DNA from: Ruminococcaceae bacterium UBA5391
Lineage (GTDB): Bacteria; Bacillota; Clostridia; Oscillospirales; Acutalibacteraceae
DNA: 17,139 nt
Assembly (NCBI GenBank): GCA_002410755.1
Contig: DHOL01000078.1
Span: 1-17,139 of the forward strand
Direction of reading: 5' to 3'
Below, in pieces: positions 14,614-17,139 of the stretch. The number at the start of each line of letters is the position of its first letter. Positions within the stretch are counted from its first letter, which is position 1. A model generated the notes under the pieces. The model was not told the origin of the DNA. It saw nothing but the letters and a program-made list of their open reading frames with translations, and made no database searches. The translations under genes and the position numbers were made by a program.

Positions 14614-14640
14614 TTGACAAAACGGCTGATTTGATATAAG
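14614..14640 (+). promoter_or_regulatory. Promoter of the tRNA-like / zinc-ribbon unit
   Basis: TTGACA (14614-14619) and TATAAG (14635-14640) with a TG extension at 14632-14633. The 15-bp spacer is short; the extended -10 compensates. Start near 14647. Confidence 0.6.
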
Positions 14641-14666
14641 CTATGGGCGTGTTCATTTTCCTGTAT

Positions 14667-14736
14667 GCCCCAGTAGCTTAACGAAAGAGCATTTGGGTTA
14701 CTCCAAAGGTTGTCGGTTCAACTCCGTCCCAGGGCA
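14667..14736 (+). tRNA. Degenerate tRNA-like element
   Basis: All four arms are recognisable: T8-A9 and a D stem GCTT/GAGC (14676-14690), an anticodon stem TTTGG/CCAAA (14692-14707), and a T arm GTCGG-TTCAACT-CCGTC (14712-14728) with a correct T loop. It departs from a working tRNA in several ways: the acceptor (14667-14673 with 14729-14735) has two mismatches (C-A, A-C), the D loop lacks the GG pair, the anticodon loop has six bases (GTTACT), the variable loop has four, the T stem has a T-T mismatch, and no CCA is encoded. No isotype can be assigned. With no terminator after it, it would be the 5' leader of the next gene. Confidence 0.45.
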
Positions 14737-14768
14737 AAAAATATTCACACAGAGTGAGGTATAAAATT

Positions 14769-15050
14769 ATGTATGAAGACAAAACGTTAGTCTGCCAGGA
14801 ATGCGGGAAGGAGTTCATTTGGACTGCCGGCGAGCAGGAATTCTATGCTGCAAAGGGCTTTACCAATGAACCAAAGAGATGCCCTGACTGCCGCAAAAAG
14901 CGCAGGATGAGCCAGAAGCCACAGCGCGAAATGTATGACGCTGTCTGTGCAAACTGCGGTGCTCCCTGTAAAGTTCCGTTCCAGCCAACAGAAGGCCGTC
15001 CGGTCTATTGCAGTGAGTGCTTTGCAAAGATGAAGGGCCAGCAGGGCTAA
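14769..15050 (+). CDS. Small zinc-ribbon domain protein
   Basis: A 93-residue protein, MYEDKTLVCQECGKEF onward, with two zinc-binding units: CxxC (CQEC) paired with CPDC before KKRR, and CANC paired with CSEC near the C-terminus. The middle WTAGEQEFYAAKGF is characteristic of a small clostridial zinc-ribbon family of unknown function; nucleic-acid binding is likely by analogy only. The ATG at 14769 follows GAGGT by 9 bp and matches the usual family start; an in-frame GTG at 14754 is less likely because it would include the ribosome site. Strong terminator downstream makes it monocistronic with its tRNA-like leader. Confidence 0.85.
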   Translation: MYEDKTLVCQECGKEFIWTAGEQEFYAAKGFTNEPKRCPDCRKKRRMSQKPQREMYDAVCANCGAPCKVPFQPTEGRPVYCSECFAKMKGQQG

Positions 15051-15077
15051 TCTTTTAACGTTAACCGTGATTCCCTG

Positions 15078-15120
15078 TACGCCGGGTGCAGTTTATGCGC
15101 CCGGCGTATTTTTTTCTTTT
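15078..15120 (+). terminator. Terminator of the zinc-ribbon gene
   Basis: TACGCCGGGTGC (15078-15089) pairs with GCGCCCGGCGTA (15097-15108), 12 bp with one T-G, 7-nt loop, then TTTTTTTCTTTT. Confidence 0.92.
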
Positions 15121-15144
15121 GACTTGTAAAAATATAAAGCAGGC

Positions 15145-15173
15145 TTGACAGCCGGGCAGGATGGGAATATACT
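15145..15173 (+). promoter_or_regulatory. Promoter of copA
   Basis: TTGACA (15145-15150), 17-bp spacer, TATACT (15168-15173), start near 15180. Confidence 0.8.
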
Positions 15174-15175
15174 AG

Positions 15176-15193
15176 ATACCCCACCCGGGGTAT
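15176..15193 (+). promoter_or_regulatory. CsoR-type copper operator
   Basis: ATACCCC (15176-15182) and GGGGTAT (15187-15193) form a perfect 7-4-7 inverted repeat, matching the TACCC-GGGTA form of CsoR operators. It covers the predicted start site of copA, so CsoR bound without copper would block transcription. No csoR gene is in the window. Confidence 0.72.
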
Positions 15194-15205
15194 GGAGATG
15201 ATCGC

Positions 15206-17139
15206 TTGAAGCAGAAGTTTAATGTTACGGGGATGTCCTGCGCTGCCTGCTCGGCGGCAGTTGAGCGCAGCGTGAAAAAGGTTGCGGGCGTCCAATCCGC
15301 AGAAGTAAGCCTGCTTACCAACAGCATGGTAGTGGACTGCGACGGGACATCTGCCAAAGATGCGGAGATTATCAGAGCAGTGGAAGACGCAGGCTATGGC
15401 GCCTCCGTTTCCGGCGGCAGGGTTTCTGCACCCGGGAAAAATCCGGCGGAAGAACGACGGAAATCTGTAAAAGCCAGACTAACTGTTTCGTTCCTTTTCT
15501 GGATTCCGCTGATGTACCTTGCAATGCACCAGATGCTCCAGAAGACAATCGGGCTGCCTGTGCCTCCGCTTTTCGTGAGCGCTTTTCATGGGCCGGAAAA
15601 CGGGGTTGTATTTGCCTTTACACAGTTCCTTCTCCTTTTGCCGATTTTGTATGTCAACCGTGAATATTACCGCGTTGGCTTCCGGGCGCTCTGGAAACGT
15701 GCGCCCAATATGGATTCCCTGATTGCTGTCGGCTCATCTGCCGCAGTGGCCTACGGCGTATATGCAATCTTCCGCATTGGATATGCCCTTGGGCATGGTG
15801 ATGCGGCAACAGCGCAGCACTTTGTTTCCAATCTTTATTTTGAATCCGCAGGGACAATCCTGACCTTAATTACGCTCGGAAAATATCTGGAAGCAAAATC
15901 AAAAGGCCGGACAACAGATGCCATCAGGAAACTGATGGACCTTGCGCCGAGAACGGCGACAGTGGAACGGGACGGGCGTGAGGTGGAAATCCCTGCAGAA
16001 GAGGTTGCCGTTGGGGAAACGGTTCTCGTCCGTCCGGGACAGAGAATTCCGGTTGACGGGACGGTAACGGAAGGCTCATCCTCCGTAGACCAGTCTGCAA
16101 TTACCGGCGAGAGCATCCCGGCGGAGAAAAATCCGGGCGATTATGTGACCGCTGCGACCATTAACAAGAATGGCTTTTTTAAATTCCGTGCGGAAAAAGT
16201 CGGGAATGATACGACTCTGGCACAGATTATCCGGCTGGTGGAGGAAGCCGGTTCCTCAAAAGCACCGATCGCCCGCCTTGCAGACCGCGTCAGCGGCGTT
16301 TTCGTCCCGGTTGTTATTGCCATAGCGGTTATTTCGGCGGTTGTGTGGCTGCTGGCGGGACAGACCTTTGAATTTGCACTGAACATCGGAATTTCCGTGC
16401 TTGTGATTTCCTGCCCGTGTGCGCTGGGCCTGGCAACACCGGTTGCCATCATGGTTGGGACTGGCCGCGGCGCTGCGGAAGGGATTCTGATTAAATCCGG
16501 TGAAGCGCTGGAGACCGCACAGGCTGTGCAGACGGTTGTGCTTGACAAGACCGGTACCATTACAGAAGGGACTCCCCGTGTGACAGATGTGCTTCCTTCG
16601 GAGGGCGTGAGCCGGGAAGAACTCCTCCGCACGGCGGCAGCGCTGGAAAAGCCCTCTGAACACCCGCTTGCTGAAGCCGTCCTTGCTGAAGCCGGGGAAG
16701 AGAAAATTACCCCGCCGGAAGCAGAGTCATTCCAAGCTGTCTCCGGCCGCGGCGTAACAGCAGTGGTTGAAGGCAGGAAATGCCTTGCCGGAAACCTTGC
16801 ATTTCTGCGGGAACAAAATGTTGCCCCCGGGAAAATGGAACAGGCCGCCGGGGAACTGGCGGAGGCTGGGAAAACACCGCTTTTCTTCGCAGAAGGGAAA
16901 CGCTTACTTGGCGTGATTGCTGCGGCGGATGTCGTAAAACCGACAAGCCGTGAAGCAGTCAGGCGCTTCCGGGGAATGGGCCTGGATGTTGTGATGCTGA
17001 CAGGCGATAACCGGAAAACAGCGGAAGCAATCCGCAGGGAGCTCGGCATCAGCAGAGCGGTTGCGGAAGTGCTGCCGCAGGATAAGGAGCATGAAGTCCG
17101 GCGTATCCAGGAAAGTGGGCGCCGGGTTGCCATGATTGG
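15206..17139 (+). CDS. copA: Copper-translocating P1B-type ATPase CopA (cut by window end)
   Basis: Open from a TTG at 15206 to the window end (644 codons). Residues 1-70 are one heavy-metal-binding domain with GMSCAAC (C12, C15). Membrane helices follow, then the actuator TGES (from T300), the ion-channel motif CPC (C403, C405) in SCPCALGLATP, the phosphorylated D447 in DKTGT, and the nucleotide-domain SEHPLA and GRG motifs. The sequence stops just before the expected GDGxNDAPAL hinge. CPC indicates Cu(I) export (P1B-1). The TTG start is set by GGAG 8 bp upstream and by the metal-binding domain beginning at once; no in-frame ATG lies upstream. Only one metal-binding domain is present. Copper control is through the CsoR operator. 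Confidence 0.93.
   Translation, partial: MKQKFNVTGMSCAACSAAVERSVKKVAGVQSAEVSLLTNSMVVDCDGTSAKDAEIIRAVEDAGYGASVSGGRVSAPGKNPAEERRKSVKARLTVSFLFWIPLMYLAMHQMLQKTIGLPVPPLFVSAFHGPENGVVFAFTQFLLLLPILYVNREYYRVGFRALWKRAPNMDSLIAVGSSAAVAYGVYAIFRIGYALGHGDAATAQHFVSNLYFESAGTILTLITLGKYLEAKSKGRTTDAIRKLMDLAPRTATVERDGREVEIPAEEVAVGETVLVRPGQRIPVDGTVTEGSSSVDQSAITGESIPAEKNPGDYVTAATINKNGFFKFRAEKVGNDTTLAQIIRLVEEAGSSKAPIARLADRVSGVFVPVVIAIAVISAVVWLLAGQTFEFALNIGISVLVISCPCALGLATPVAIMVGTGRGAAEGILIKSGEALETAQAVQTVVLDKTGTITEGTPRVTDVLPSEGVSREELLRTAAALEKPSEHPLAEAVLAEAGEEKITPPEAESFQAVSGRGVTAVVEGRKCLAGNLAFLREQNVAPGKMEQAAGELAEAGKTPLFFAEGKRLLGVIAAADVVKPTSREAVRRFRGMGLDVVMLTGDNRKTAEAIRRELGISRAVAEVLPQDKEHEVRRIQESGRRVAMI

Noticed and set aside
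16141..17133. Long open frame antisense to copA (330 codons)
   Set aside because: Serine/alanine-rich shadow of the copA reading frame with no motif; copA on the plus strand is certain.
1..17139. CRISPR array, insertion sequence or prophage
   Set aside because: No regularly spaced repeats, transposase or integrase motifs, or paired terminal repeats with target duplications were seen.

Overview
The window reads as chromosomal DNA of an anaerobic, moderate-GC member of the Clostridia, probably near the Oscillospiraceae/Ruminococcaceae. This is inferred from anaerobic ribonucleotide reductase genes, an Fe-S old-yellow-enzyme 2-enoate reductase, TTG and GTG starts, strong GGAG-type ribosome sites, sigma-A promoters and short U-tailed terminators. 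No phage, transposase, CRISPR array or rRNA operon is visible. It looks like an ordinary housekeeping and accessory region with some unexplained RNA structure.

Layout, left to right. (1) 1-1083, minus strand: nrdG then the 5' end of nrdD, behind a promoter flanked by two NrdR-like boxes. (2) 1240-3126, plus: promoter, TPP riboswitch with intrinsic terminator, thiM, a collapsed thiE remnant, and a HAD phosphatase whose GTG overlaps the remnant's stop. (3) 3218-6209, plus: extended -10 promoter, a broken small zinc-ribbon gene, and an ABC ATPase overlapping a large ABC-2 permease that carries a C-terminal PH-like domain. A 19-bp inverted repeat then separates it from a convergent EamA transporter (6328-7218, minus). 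(4) 7381-8001: a gene-poor stretch with a strong promoter, a series of hairpins and an intrinsic terminator that together outline a candidate ~215-nt non-coding RNA, followed by two more promoters and two more hairpins leading into a 2-enoate-reductase-type flavoenzyme (8002-9999). (5) 10000-12430: tandem terminators, a structured leader and a GH2 glycoside hydrolase. (6) 12795-14314: a YitT membrane protein (minus) divergent from perR (plus), with a PerR-like box in the perR leader. (7) 14614-15120: promoter, a degenerate tRNA-like element, a small zinc-ribbon protein and a terminator. (8) 15145 to the end: a promoter with a CsoR-type operator driving copA, cut off by the window end.

Functional links: nrdGD supplies dNTPs anaerobically; the thiM operon salvages thiazole under TPP control, but its thiE is dead here; perR and the CsoR-controlled copA handle peroxide and copper stress; the enoate reductase and GH2 serve catabolism. 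The most interesting unexplained features are the candidate ncRNA at 7415-7631, the tRNA-like leader at 14667-14736, the thiE collapse and the permease/PH-like fusion. All identifications come from reading motifs by eye; no database search was run.
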